This document shows positions 23,953 to 33,591 of a stretch of 64,000 bases of DNA, piece by piece. The stretch comes from Lachnospiraceae bacterium (lineage in GTDB: Bacteria > Bacillota > Clostridia > Lachnospirales > Lachnospiraceae), in contig JAFUPV010000019.1 in assembly GCA_017472605.1 (NCBI GenBank), positions 62,001 through 126,000 on the forward strand, read 5' to 3'. The position numbers and the translations under genes are program-made. Each line of letters opens with the position of its first letter. Within the stretch, counting starts at the first letter, position 1. The notes under the pieces were generated by a model. The model saw only the letters and a program-made list of their open reading frames with translations, did not search any database and was not told where the DNA came from.

Positions 23953-25839
23953 CTAGTTCAGGGGAAGCACAGCGCGAAGCTGATAGGAATGCTCTCCATA
24001 TTCCGTACTCACCATCCCACCATATCGTTCCGCGACTCCCTGAATAATCTTCAGTCCCAAACCGTGCTTCGGCACGGTTTCTTTCGTCTCAGCCATTTGG
24101 ATCATTTTGCTGTCTGCGGAATTTTCACAGAGAAAAGCCAGGAAATTCCCTTTTACATGGATATCGATCCGAATATATGGATTCACAATTCCGGCAGCGG
24201 AAGACGCAGTGATCGCATTGTCCAGAACATTTATTACCAGAGAACAGAGGTCGGCATCCGAAAGCGGAAGGCTTTCCGGGGCTTCTGCTTTGATAATTTC
24301 AACCGTGATTCCTGCATCCACAGCAGAGCTCAGCTTACCATTGAGAATAATATCAAGCATCTGATGTCCGCTCTGAACCACAGGGCGGATTTTCTGATTC
24401 TGACCAATCAGTTCCTCCAGATAGCTGTTGACCTGTCCGTCTGTACTGATGCTGCGCAGCGTCTGGAAATGACGGTTCATGTCATGGCGGAGCATCATGA
24501 TCTCCTCATGCTGGCGGCGCAGGTTTTCATAACTGCTCAGGGTAAGTTCTCTGCGCTCATCCAGAAGCCTTCTCTCAATCCGGTATTCGTTTCCCTTTTT
24601 CAGAGACTGCGCAGCTGCCAGAAACAGTGTTGTAACGGTAACTGCAGGAAGTGTGCTCCGGTAAAGGTAGGAAATGCTGGCATCTTGCAGGAACAGAACA
24701 ATCTGATTTGCCACTTCATCCGGGTTGGACAGGATAAGGTATACCCAGCAGCACGGAATTGCTATCCACACCAGCGGACAGAAAAAATGGTAGAACCAGT
24801 TCTCTTTGCGCCAGAAGACGGTGCCCAAAAGCAGCACAGTCAGAAATCCGGCAAACGCAAGCCATTCCTGAACCGGACCGGCAAAAAGAAACGCCGGGTT
24901 GGATGGAGAGAATGTGGGGAACAGAAGGCTTACTGTGATGAATGCGGCAATCGACAGGAAATAAGCTGCCGTGACAGTCCACAGAATTTTCCGGTATTTA
25001 CCAGCCTGAATGCCCAGGAAAATCAGCTGTACTCCGGAAGCAAGCTGCTTGATGACAGGTGCAAGAGAGACGAATTGGCTACCGAAGTAGGAATAACAGA
25101 AAGAGGTGTCGATCAGCTGGGAAGTCATCCACAGAAATGCCGACAGAGAAAGGAACAGCATGCTCACATCCCGAAGGAGAAGGAAGGAGAGCAGAAGCAT
25201 GACACCAAGAGCAAAGGACGCTGTCATAAGGACTGCGGTACGAAAGCTTTCGGCAATCAGACCGCTTTCATAGGAATAACCGCAGTAAAGCACGACGCTC
25301 GTCGGATATGCCTTTACCGAACCGCCTTCCGTGTAATCCGGGAACGACTGAGCGATGGTCAGCGTCTTTCCACGATAATTTAAAGGGAGAGAAATGGTAA
25401 TCAGATCGCTGCGGTCCCATTCCCCCATAGGCAGTGAGAGAAATCCGATCCGGTTATCCAGCTCCGGGCAGTCGGTATAGATCAGAACATCGTCCAGCCA
25501 GACGGAAAAGTTCCGGTTTACAGGAGCAATCTGCAGAGTAGGACTGTCCAGATCTTCTTCCAGCACACGGGAAAAATAGAAGGTCTGTCCCAGTTCGATG
25601 CCCAGGTAACCGCCTAATCCATCCGGTTCCAGTTCGGTTCTGGTATCTCCATTCTGCGTATAAACCGTCCATCCTTTGTCATCATAGGTTTCCGATACAA
25701 GGAATCCTTCTTCCATTCCCAGGGAAAGATTCAGCGAAACATCTTTCATCGGAACGGTATAGACCGTTAGTATGGCGCCAAACAGAAGGCAGAGAATAAG
25801 AGCAAGAATGACCGGCAGGACTTTATGGAGCTTTTTCAT
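23953..25839 (-). CDS. GHKL sensor histidine kinase with 7TM sensor region
   Basis: The 628-residue protein has a signal-anchor helix (about 8-28), an extracellular jelly-roll-like region (about 30-190), seven or eight membrane helices (about 195-400), a short coiled region and a cytoplasmic kinase. The phosphoacceptor His is in MMLRHDMNRHFQTL (about residue 452), the N box in VINVLDNAITAS and the G box in HGLGLKIIQG, as in AgrC/GHKL kinases. The outer part resembles the 7TMR-DISM layout. A stop at 23953 leaves 80 bases to the convergent LytTR regulator. A strong promoter is present at 25882-25910. Confidence 0.92.
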   Translation of the reverse strand: MKKLHKVLPVILALILCLLFGAILTVYTVPMKDVSLNLSLGMEEGFLVSETYDDKGWTVYTQNGDTRTELEPDGLGGYLGIELGQTFYFSRVLEEDLDSPTLQIAPVNRNFSVWLDDVLIYTDCPELDNRIGFLSLPMGEWDRSDLITISLPLNYRGKTLTIAQSFPDYTEGGSVKAYPTSVVLYCGYSYESGLIAESFRTAVLMTASFALGVMLLLSFLLLRDVSMLFLSLSAFLWMTSQLIDTSFCYSYFGSQFVSLAPVIKQLASGVQLIFLGIQAGKYRKILWTVTAAYFLSIAAFITVSLLFPTFSPSNPAFLFAGPVQEWLAFAGFLTVLLLGTVFWRKENWFYHFFCPLVWIAIPCCWVYLILSNPDEVANQIVLFLQDASISYLYRSTLPAVTVTTLFLAAAQSLKKGNEYRIERRLLDERRELTLSSYENLRRQHEEIMMLRHDMNRHFQTLRSISTDGQVNSYLEELIGQNQKIRPVVQSGHQMLDIILNGKLSSAVDAGITVEIIKAEAPESLPLSDADLCSLVINVLDNAITASSAAGIVNPYIRIDIHVKGNFLAFLCENSADSKMIQMAETKETVPKHGLGLKIIQGVAERYGGMVSTEYGEHSYQLRAVLPLN

Positions 25840-25881
25840 ACGTGGATATCCCCTCTTTCATAATCAATTCCGTTACCGTTT

Positions 25882-25910
25882 ATGATACTGTGAATGAAGA
25901 GTGGTGTCAA
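25882..25910 (-). promoter_or_regulatory. Sigma-A promoter of the sensor kinase gene
   Basis: On the minus strand TTGACA (25910-25905) and TATCAT (25887-25882) are separated by exactly 17 bases, giving a transcript start about 30-40 bases before the kinase ATG. Confidence 0.8.
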
Positions 25911-26056
25911 TCCGGGTTTTATCCCGTTCACGCACCATTTCAACCCTTTCGTGCAGGAGATATTGTTTTCTGCAGTTTTCTGCATTACACTATCCGAAGG
26001 AATCGAAAGAGGATTGGAAAAAGACAGGAGATTCTGGTTCAGATGAAGGAGGAGAC

Positions 26057-26707
26057 ATGATACATATTGCCTGTGTATCAATTTCCGGTATTACACCGGA
26101 GCTTTATGAAACGCTTTATGCAAAAGCGACTGAGCAGCAGAAAGAAAAGGCAGATCGCTGTCGGCATAAAGAAGACAGAATGCGGTGCGTGGTGACTGGT
26201 GCGCTGGTTCGGTACGCAGCGGAATCGGTGCTGTCTGAACCAAACTTTGAAGTCACATGTAGTTCATTCGGGAAACCATATCTGAAAAAGGAAGCAAACT
26301 TCTACTATAATCTGTCGCATTCCGGAGCCTGGACAGTGATTGCATACGGCAGCAGTGAAGTTGGGATCGATATCGAGCGGATGCTCATGAATACACAAAG
26401 AGAAGAAATCGTCAGCAGATATTTCACAGCAGACGAGCAGGAGTACATTTTGAACGGTGCGGATGCCCGGCGCAGTCAGCGGTTTTATCAGATATGGACA
26501 GCGAAAGAAAGCTATCTGAAATATGTGGGAACCGGACTGAGCCGGCCACTGAATTCGTTTTCCGTTCTGGCTGATGAGAAAAAACTTGGTGTACGGTTTG
26601 ATACCTGTATATGGGAGAAGGAATACTGCATGACGCTCTGCTCAACAGAAGAAAAAAGCACCATCCAGGTGCTGCGTGCGGAACAGTTGACAGGGGAAAG
26701 TATGTGA
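26057..26707 (+). CDS. Sfp-type 4'-phosphopantetheinyl transferase
   Basis: The start at 26057 follows AAGGAGGAG. The 216-residue protein shows all Sfp-family signatures: SSFGKPYLKK (about 75), FYYNLSHSGAW (about 87), the Mg-binding VGIDIERM (about 100) and FYQIWTAKESYLKYVG (about 144). It transfers phosphopantetheine from CoA to carrier proteins. Sfp-type enzymes normally serve NRPS, PKS or other secondary-metabolism carriers, but none is encoded in this window, so its partner is elsewhere or is the fatty-acid ACP. No clear promoter is seen in the 200 bases upstream. Confidence 0.93.
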   Translation: MIHIACVSISGITPELYETLYAKATEQQKEKADRCRHKEDRMRCVVTGALVRYAAESVLSEPNFEVTCSSFGKPYLKKEANFYYNLSHSGAWTVIAYGSSEVGIDIERMLMNTQREEIVSRYFTADEQEYILNGADARRSQRFYQIWTAKESYLKYVGTGLSRPLNSFSVLADEKKLGVRFDTCIWEKEYCMTLCSTEEKSTIQVLRAEQLTGESM

Positions 26708-26786
26708 TTATCATGCATCCTGTTTCATACTGCTGCAGGCTAAACGGGAAGAAAATTGCGAAAAAGAGAGAAACTCACATAAGAAC

Positions 26787-26836
26787 AAAGCCCGGCTATC
26801 TGCTGAATTGAAAGAATCTGGCAGACAGCCGGGCTT
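26787..26836 (-). terminator. Hairpin terminator of the GH78 gene
   Basis: AAGCCCGGCTATCTGC and GCAGACAGCCGGGCTT pair with one mismatch. On the minus strand the stem is followed by a T-rich tract, which fits the end of the rhamnosidase transcript; on the plus strand no T run follows. Confidence 0.8.
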
Positions 26837-26862
26837 GTGGATCCAGGAAAGAGGAAAGGAAG

Positions 26863-29304
26863 TTATTTCAGGATCCGGCAATTCATAGGTATTTCAATAT
26901 CCAGCTTACCATTCTCCCATTTCACAGTGATTTTTCCCCTGACACTTTCATATTCACAGGAAAAGCTGTCAAGAAATGCAGTACATTTTGGTTCAACGGA
27001 TATGGTTCGAAAACCGTCATCACTTTTGATTCCTGCCACTTCGGTAAAAAACCATTCCATGATATGTCCCATCATATCATGGTTGCGGCTTCGCGCATCA
27101 TCGCGCCAGAATTCCGGAAGCGTTGTTTCCCCTGACAGAACAAAACGAAGATACGAAGGATGTTCCTCCTGCAGGATCATTCGGTGAATCAGATCATGCC
27201 TGTCAGCGGCAGACAGTGCCCGGAGAATGTATACCAGTCCAATTTCGCCGCACTGCAGATGAGTTCCGTCACACAGCCGGATCAGCGTATCGCTGACTCC
27301 GGTTTTTTGGTCATCCGGAACCAGACCAAAGCAGAGCGGAATTGCCTGATTCGCCTGAGTGACGCGGCTGCCATCGTAGGAACGGTAGTAAATGGAAGAA
27401 CCTTCCGTTACCAGCAGGGAATGATTATACTGCCTTTTGACATCCTCCGCCTGACTGAGCAGAGTGTCCTCCTCTCCTTTGTTTAAAATAGACGAGATGG
27501 CCGCCATCGTTACAAGATCAAGATAGTAGAATGCGGTCTCAATGTTCTCACGGCATTCGCCTTTATTCTGCTGAATTCCCCAGTCACCCAGTCCGGCACA
27601 GATGAAGTGTTCTCCGCTGTTTTTCTGGTACAGGCGGTCATAGTTCCGGTACTGATCGGTGAGGTAATTCAGATATTTCATCGCACTTTCATAGTTATCG
27701 GCAAGAATCTGTTGATTTCCATAGAAACGGTACTGCTCCCAGGCAGCAAGAATGATGGAACTTCCCCATGGAATGATATCCCAGAAACTTCCCTGACCGC
27801 AGTCATGCAGAAAACGGGCATATCGGGGAGCAATGGATGGGATCAGTCCGCATTTATATTCATGATAAAAGGTACTTTCATCCAGATCGGATTCGTTTTC
27901 GCCATATTGGGAATCCCGCATATCCATCGCTATCTTTGACCAGAGCGTATCTACATTTTTATTATACATGACAGCCCGTGCCATCAGATGGTTTGGCTCC
28001 AGCCAGCCCAGCTTTTCAATTGTCGGACAGTCTGTATGAGAATGGTTCAGGTTACTTTCGATTGCTTTCAGAATCAGATGGTAAATCTGGTTGTAACGGG
28101 GATCGGAACAGCAGAAGGAACCGCAGTCTTCTGCTGACGATGTGGTAAACCAGGAGTGAAAATCAAGAATTTGTGCATCGCCAAGACCTTCTATCTTATA
28201 CCATCGGGCGCCATTTACGGAAAAACGCTGTTCAAAAACATCCACATCTCCGCTCAGTGTCAGGAGAGAACAGGTATCAACGGTTGGAAGGATATCGCCG
28301 TCGGACGAAAGCTTTTCCGCAGGAATCAGTTTAATGATCTGCCCTTTCCTTCCTTTGATTTTCAGCGAGAACTGGGAGGACATGTTCTGTCCGAAGTCAA
28401 AAATCATTCGTTTGCGGTCAACGGAGACTGGTGCGTAACAGGATTTTCGAATAATCGGCGGATAGGTGAGAGGAATCATCTGTCCTTTTGGAGCCAGGTC
28501 TGTCAGAAGCTGTGCCGGTTCCCAACGGAAGGGGAGGGTATGATCCATATCCTCACTGCCATAGATGTTGGCAAGGACTGTTTGTGAAGGACTGACCTGC
28601 CAGGAAGCATCTGTTACAATCTGTTCCTTTTCCATTTTCAGTTGTGCAATTAATGCAAGACATTCGCCAAAGGGACGATAGCCCTTGTCACAGGTATAGA
28701 AAAAGCGGGTTCCATTTTCGTGATCGCCAAGATACCAGCCGTTTGCTACTTCAATACAAAGTTCATTGTTTCCCTTAGAAAGAAGACTGGTTACATCATA
28801 GGTATAGTAGTGAATATGTTTATCAAAATCGGTATGGCTTCCTTCATAGGCATAGTTACCGACTTTTTTTCCATTAATAGCGGCTTCGAATTGTCCGACA
28901 CCGCAGACGGAGAGAATTGCCTGACCGGATCCTTTGTAAAAAAATGTTTTGCGGGCAAGAAATGGCTTTCGTGTTCCGTTGCCAATCCATGTGCCGGTCC
29001 AGTTTTTTACACCGGTAAGAAAGGAACAGAGAGTCGATGTTTCCTCCTGATCGTTCTCATCCCATACAGTAATTTGATAGAAATATTCTTTTTGTTCTTC
29101 CAGATCTGGCAGAAGCAGACGATGCATCTGGGAATCTGAAACGATTTTTTCTGTAGATGCAATCAGCTTTTCCTGATCATAAACACAGATTCGATAGGCC
29201 GTCTGAAAGTGGGTGCCAGATCCGTATTTCCACTGAAATACCGGATCACATCCGATACCTGTCTGGGTCGAATAATTTTGAATGGACGCTTTTGCAATTT
29301 TCAT
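26863..29304 (-). CDS. GH78-family alpha-L-rhamnosidase-like protein
   Basis: The start is placed at 29304 because GGAGG stands 11 bases before that ATG; an ATG six codons earlier overlaps the binding site. The 813-residue protein begins with a fibronectin-like domain (1-105), followed by the Bac_rhamnosid_N region (CGVGQFEAAINGKKVGNY near 165) and the alpha/alpha barrel. The acidic signature is TDCPTIEKLGWLEPNHLMAR (about 430), and the C-terminal general-base region reads SGETTLPEFWRDDARSRNHD (about 727), a variant of the usual G-A-T-T-x-W-E motif. No signal peptide is seen. It lies downstream of an AraC regulator gene on the same strand, which probably controls it. Confidence 0.9.
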   Translation of the reverse strand: MKIAKASIQNYSTQTGIGCDPVFQWKYGSGTHFQTAYRICVYDQEKLIASTEKIVSDSQMHRLLLPDLEEQKEYFYQITVWDENDQEETSTLCSFLTGVKNWTGTWIGNGTRKPFLARKTFFYKGSGQAILSVCGVGQFEAAINGKKVGNYAYEGSHTDFDKHIHYYTYDVTSLLSKGNNELCIEVANGWYLGDHENGTRFFYTCDKGYRPFGECLALIAQLKMEKEQIVTDASWQVSPSQTVLANIYGSEDMDHTLPFRWEPAQLLTDLAPKGQMIPLTYPPIIRKSCYAPVSVDRKRMIFDFGQNMSSQFSLKIKGRKGQIIKLIPAEKLSSDGDILPTVDTCSLLTLSGDVDVFEQRFSVNGARWYKIEGLGDAQILDFHSWFTTSSAEDCGSFCCSDPRYNQIYHLILKAIESNLNHSHTDCPTIEKLGWLEPNHLMARAVMYNKNVDTLWSKIAMDMRDSQYGENESDLDESTFYHEYKCGLIPSIAPRYARFLHDCGQGSFWDIIPWGSSIILAAWEQYRFYGNQQILADNYESAMKYLNYLTDQYRNYDRLYQKNSGEHFICAGLGDWGIQQNKGECRENIETAFYYLDLVTMAAISSILNKGEEDTLLSQAEDVKRQYNHSLLVTEGSSIYYRSYDGSRVTQANQAIPLCFGLVPDDQKTGVSDTLIRLCDGTHLQCGEIGLVYILRALSAADRHDLIHRMILQEEHPSYLRFVLSGETTLPEFWRDDARSRNHDMMGHIMEWFFTEVAGIKSDDGFRTISVEPKCTAFLDSFSCEYESVRGKITVKWENGKLDIEIPMNCRILK

Positions 29305-29477
29305 GTGAATGGATACCTCCATAATCGTTCAAGTAATAACAGGTCTGTCAGCATACGAAGATAGTAATTGCTCAATATCGTTGCCAGGTTTCAATAAACG
29401 ATATCACAGGATCTGGTTTCAGTCAATCCCGCCGCTTGTCATAAAGGACGCAGAAATTGACTTTCCATCAGGCGACA

Positions 29478-30347
29478 TTAGTTGGAGCGTCGGTATTCAC
29501 CGGCGCTCATTCCGGTATATTTTCGAAAGACCTTCTGGAAATTTCCAATGGATCCGTAACCACAGTAGCTGCTGATCTCACTGATGGAAAGATTGCTGTT
29601 GCGGAGCATATATTTTGCCCGTTCCATACGCGTTTCACGGATGAAATCCGAAAGATTGATTCCAGTGCATTTCTTAAAATAACGGGAAAGATATTCCGGG
29701 GACAGGTGGGTGTAGGAAGCAAGATAATCCAGTGTGAGCGGGCTGCCAAAATTGGTTTTGATCAGTTTACTCAGATCATCGATCACATCTTTCTTTGTTG
29801 TCATGACATGCTCCTGCTTCAGCGTATTTTCGTACAACCTGGTGATATAGATGAAAAGACTTATGGTTGAGTTTTGGATGATCTGGGTGCTGCCGTTGGT
29901 AAAATGGCGGTATTCATGAGCAGCAGCCAGCATCAGGCTGTAAACACTGGCGGATCCGCTTTTCATCTGAAGACAGAAAGGTGCGGATCCTGCAATCATT
30001 CGAGGCAGTGTATATTCATCCAGCTCCCTGATCGAGGACAGCCGTTCCGATATCCATTTCATGTGCTCTGGAGTGATCAGGAAATTGCAGACATGAACCC
30101 AGTTCCCCTTGTCAGGAGGCGGTGAGGTGATACAGTGGGAGATGCCTGGACTGACAAAGATAAAATCACCTTCCCGTATTGGCTGACTCTTTCCGTTTTC
30201 AAAATGATGAACCCCTTTTCCTTCAAAGACATAGGATATTTCCCAGAATTCATGGGAATGCATGTTCAATTCACGGTGCTCAATATAAAAATCAATGCTG
30301 ACCGGTTCATTCTCCTCGAAATATTCACTGATTAGAAACTGCTGCAT
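29478..30347 (-). CDS. AraC-family regulator with N-terminal cupin sensor
   Basis: The 289-residue protein has an AraC-type cupin (about 15-100; HSHEFWEISYVFEGKGVHHF) and a C-terminal double helix-turn-helix (about 190-285; YTHLSPEYLSRYFKKCTGIN and YCGYGSIGNFQKVFRKYTGM). The cupin is expected to bind a sugar released from the target glycan, and the GH78 gene 173 bases downstream on the same strand is the natural target. AAGGAG precedes the start. Divergent promoters lie between this gene and the damaged cluster to the right. Confidence 0.93.
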   Translation of the reverse strand: MQQFLISEYFEENEPVSIDFYIEHRELNMHSHEFWEISYVFEGKGVHHFENGKSQPIREGDFIFVSPGISHCITSPPPDKGNWVHVCNFLITPEHMKWISERLSSIRELDEYTLPRMIAGSAPFCLQMKSGSASVYSLMLAAAHEYRHFTNGSTQIIQNSTISLFIYITRLYENTLKQEHVMTTKKDVIDDLSKLIKTNFGSPLTLDYLASYTHLSPEYLSRYFKKCTGINLSDFIRETRMERAKYMLRNSNLSISEISSYCGYGSIGNFQKVFRKYTGMSAGEYRRSN

Positions 30348-30472
30348 TTAATTCTCCTTTTCTGCAAAAATAGAATAATAAGCAAATGGCGCTGCAACCA
30401 TCAATTTAGCTGTATTATACAGGTAAAAAACAGATATGTCAATATTTGCGGCATATACGTCAAGTGGTGAGA

Positions 30473-30501
30473 TTGACGGAAGAACAGTGCTTGCATATAA
30501 T
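30473..30501 (+). promoter_or_regulatory. Near-consensus sigma-A promoter facing a truncated cluster
   Basis: TTGACG (30473-30478), a 17-base spacer and TATAAT (30496-30501). It drives the strand carrying the truncated binding protein, GH78 and MGH1-like genes. A weaker divergent TTGATG-18-TATTAT on the minus strand fits the AraC gene. Confidence 0.85.
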
Positions 30502-30587
30502 TAAAACAGAGTTGAAGAACTTGATAGGTCAAAATATGCGTGTTATACACATGTTTTGCGAAAAAAATAGTTAAAGGAGGAACGCAG

Positions 30588-31383
30588 ATGGGAGCGGGAG
30601 GAAAGGTGAGTGCAGGAAGGAAATTAACGGGAATAGGGAAATCAGAAAATGTTCATTTCTCTTCCGTCTATCGGCGCAGATGCGGAAGACCGGTTTGGAA
30701 ACATGTACCGTGGTGAGAGACAGTATGTAATCAGTGCCGACGCTGAAAATCCGGAGCGCTGTGTTGCTCTGCTTGATTTCCTTTCCAGCTATGAGTTCTC
30801 CAGAATTGCATGGAATGGACTGGAGGGTACTTACTGGAACATGGAAGACGGCGTGCCGGTTCCGACCGATGAGTATCTGGATGTGACAAAGGATGATGCA
30901 CTTGGAGTGGAGACCGGAGTGAATGTGTATCATCATTTCTGTGGATTTGGTAATGGTACAATCGACCCGGAAACAGGGGTTGCGGTTGATCTGTATCAGT
31001 TTTCTCAGAAAGCGCTGGATGCAAACATGAACGAGACCATGAAGAATTTCCTGGAATACTATGGTCAGAACACTCAGGCAGCTGTTTACCGTGCAGAGAC
31101 TTCCGTCACCGCTTCCAGCAGCTTTATTTCTTTTGGCAGTCCCGAAGGAGATATCGCATCCTATGTAAACGAGATCAATGCATATATGGGTAAAAACGTA
31201 TTCAACTGCGTTGCAGCAGAGGATGATGAAGCATTTGCGGCAGCCCGCGATGCGATGATCGAGGAACTGCAGGCGGATTACCATGTCGATGAAGTGTTTG
31301 AGTACTTCTATCAGGAAGCTCTGGAGCAGGCAGATGAGGTGGCTGCTCTGGTTGAAATGAACAATGCGATTTATGGCGAATAA
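30588..31383 (+). pseudogene. 5'-truncated solute-binding protein
   Basis: An excellent ribosome binding site (AAAGGAGG) precedes the ATG at 30588, but that frame encodes about 42 unrelated residues and stops. From about 30649 another frame encodes 244 residues that match only the C-terminal half of a family 1 oligosaccharide-binding protein (ISLPSIGADAEDRFGNMYRG, SADAENPERCVALLDFLSSY). The export signal and about 300 N-terminal residues are missing, so a deletion between the start and 30649 is likely. Without its signal and N-lobe the product cannot bind sugar outside the cell. The permease genes that would usually follow are also absent. Confidence 0.75.
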
Positions 31384-31398
31384 AGAAGACGCCAGACT

Positions 31399-31428
31399 GA
31401 ACAGGGGGCGGGGAACCGTCCCCTGTTC
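31399..31428 (+). other. Intercistronic RNA hairpin
   Basis: GAACAGGGG and CCCCTGTTC form a perfect 9-bp stem with a further CGG-GGAA-CCG inside. No T run follows, so it is more likely an mRNA-stability element after the binding-protein cistron than a terminator. Confidence 0.6.
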
Positions 31429-31479
31429 GCAGATAAAGAAGTGCGGTCAACCGGAAAAGAAAGAGGAGAGAGATTGATT

Positions 31480-33591
31480 ATGAAGATTGTTCAGTGCAAA
31501 GTAAATCATTTGGTAAATCCTCTTGGTTATCAGATGAATTATCCTGTTTTTTCCTGGCAGGTAACAGAGACAAAGGGAAAAAGACAGACCAGAGCATGTA
31601 TTCGCGTATCGTTACAGGAAACAATGGAGGACTGCTGCGTAGATACGGGTATGATTGCTGGACTGAATCATGTAGCCAGTGAGATTCGGTTAGATATGAA
31701 ACCGCGTGTCCGTTATTACTGGACTGTTACCGTGCAGACAGATGCAAGTGAGGAGGAAACCAGTGATGTAAACTGGTTTGAAACAGGAAAGAAGGAAGAA
31801 CCATGGTATGCCGACTGGATTACATGTGAAGCGATGGATCGGCATCCGGTTTTTGAGAAGCAGATTGACGTAAGTCAGAAAGTAGTCAGTGCCAGATTGT
31901 ATATATGCGGACTAGGAGCATATGAAGTCAGCATTAATGGTAAAAAAGTATCAGATGAATTTCTTGCACCGTATTGCAATAATTATGAAAACTGGTTGCA
32001 GTACCAGACATACGATGTAACGAATGATCTGGAGTGGGGCGGTCTGATTCAGGTGATGCTTGGAAATGGATGGGCTCGCAGCCGGTTCGGGTACTGGTCT
32101 AAGGCAGGGGATAAATCTTATTATAACAAGCCGATGGAATTGATTGCTGAACTTCATTTACGGTTTCAGGATGGGAGCAATCGGATAATAGGAACAGATA
32201 AAAGCTGGAAAGTCAGGAGAAGTACAATCATTTTTTCCGGTATTTATGATGGAGAACATCGAGACGACAGCCTTTGCGAAACGGAAGTAGAAACGGTTCA
32301 AATCATTGAGGAAGAGACACCTCTTGTGGAACGGTTCAGCGTTCCTGTCCGAATTCAGGAACGGTTAAAACCTGTGGAATTGATTCATACACCGGCAGGA
32401 GAGCAGGTGATGGATCTGGGACAGAATATGACAGGAATTTTTCGGCTTCGAGTAAAAGAACCGGCTGGAACAAGAATTCATCTGCAGTTTGGAGAAATTT
32501 TACAAAATGGAAATTTTTATCGGGGGAATCTGAGAACTGCACTGGCAGAATACATATATGTCAGTAATGGAACCGAACAGGTCATTGAACCTCATTTTAC
32601 TTTCTTTGGTTATCGATATGTGAAGATTGAGGGAATTACGAATCTTTGCATAGATGATTTTGAAGGTCTTGCTGTTTACAGCAGCCTGGAGGAAATTGGA
32701 CAGATTCGAACTGGAAATGAGAAAGTAAACCGATTGATCCAAAATGCAGAATGGGGATTGCGGAGTAACTTTCTTGATGTACCAACGGATTGTCCCCAGA
32801 GAGATGAGCGGATGGGATGGACTGGGGATGCTCAGGTGTTTTCTGCGACAGCGTGTTTCCTGCGAGGATGCTATCCATTTTATCGGAAATATCTGCATGA
32901 CATGGAGACGGAACAGAAGTGTCTGGACGGTAAAGTTCCGAATATTATTCCATCGTTCGGCTATCATGATACTGCCAGTGTATGGGGAGATGCAGCCTGC
33001 ATTATTCCGTGGAATTTATATTTGTTTACGGGTGATCTGTCGATTTTACGGGAACAGTTTGACAGCATGAAGTCCTGGGTGAACTATATTCGAAGAATTG
33101 ATGGCACAGATCACAGCTGGCGAAAAAGATTTCACTTTGGTGACTGGCTGGCATTGGATAATCCGTTCAGCTGGGAGAATGTAAGTCTTGGAGGAACCGA
33201 TGAAGGGTATATTGCAGACATTTATTATGCATACAGTGCGGAACTTACAGCAAAAGCAGCTCAGCTGCTGAAACGGAAGAAAGAAGCAGAGGAATATGCT
33301 GCGCTGAGTGAAGATATACGAGGGGGGATTCGAGAAGAGTTTTTCTCCCCGAATGGAAGATGTTGTGTGAATACGCAGACCGCATTACTTCTTGCATTGC
33401 GTTTCCGCCTGATTCCGGATGAAACCGTATGCAGAGAGATGCTGCGGAAAAAAATGAAAGAAACCAGGGGAAAGCTGCAGACAGGTTTTGTTGGGACTCC
33501 AATTTTATGCAGCCAACTGACAGTGGAAGGAATGGAATCGATGGCCTGGGATTTGCTTTTGAATGAGGAATATTTCCACATGGTTTTTTGA
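31480..33591 (+). pseudogene. GH78 alpha-L-rhamnosidase gene, 3'-truncated
   Basis: It starts at an ATG behind AGAGGAGAG and encodes 703 residues. The fibronectin-like N-terminus, Bac_rhamnosid_N region (YICGLGAYEVSINGKKVSDE near 150) and first part of the barrel are intact. VPTDCPQRDERMGWTGDAQV (about 430) holds the acidic catalytic cluster. The protein stops after LLLNEEYFHMVF, where family members continue with a region ending in a G-A-T-T-x-W-E-R-W motif that supplies the general base, and then a C-terminal sandwich. That part, roughly 150-200 residues, is absent, so activity is doubtful. It runs directly, in another frame, into the MGH1-like gene. The stretch 31480-34754 is visibly richer in A/T-ending codons than its neighbours. 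Confidence 0.75.

Noticed and set aside
25842-26056. LytTR binding sites upstream of the kinase gene
   Set aside because: Several GTT-containing 9-mers were considered, but none formed the expected pair at about 10-13 base spacing.
33584-33590. Programmed -1 frameshift site between GH78 and the MGH1-like gene
   Set aside because: The run gives only a single-codon slip next to the stop, no stimulatory structure is apparent and both partners are truncated, so a deletion join is the simpler reading.
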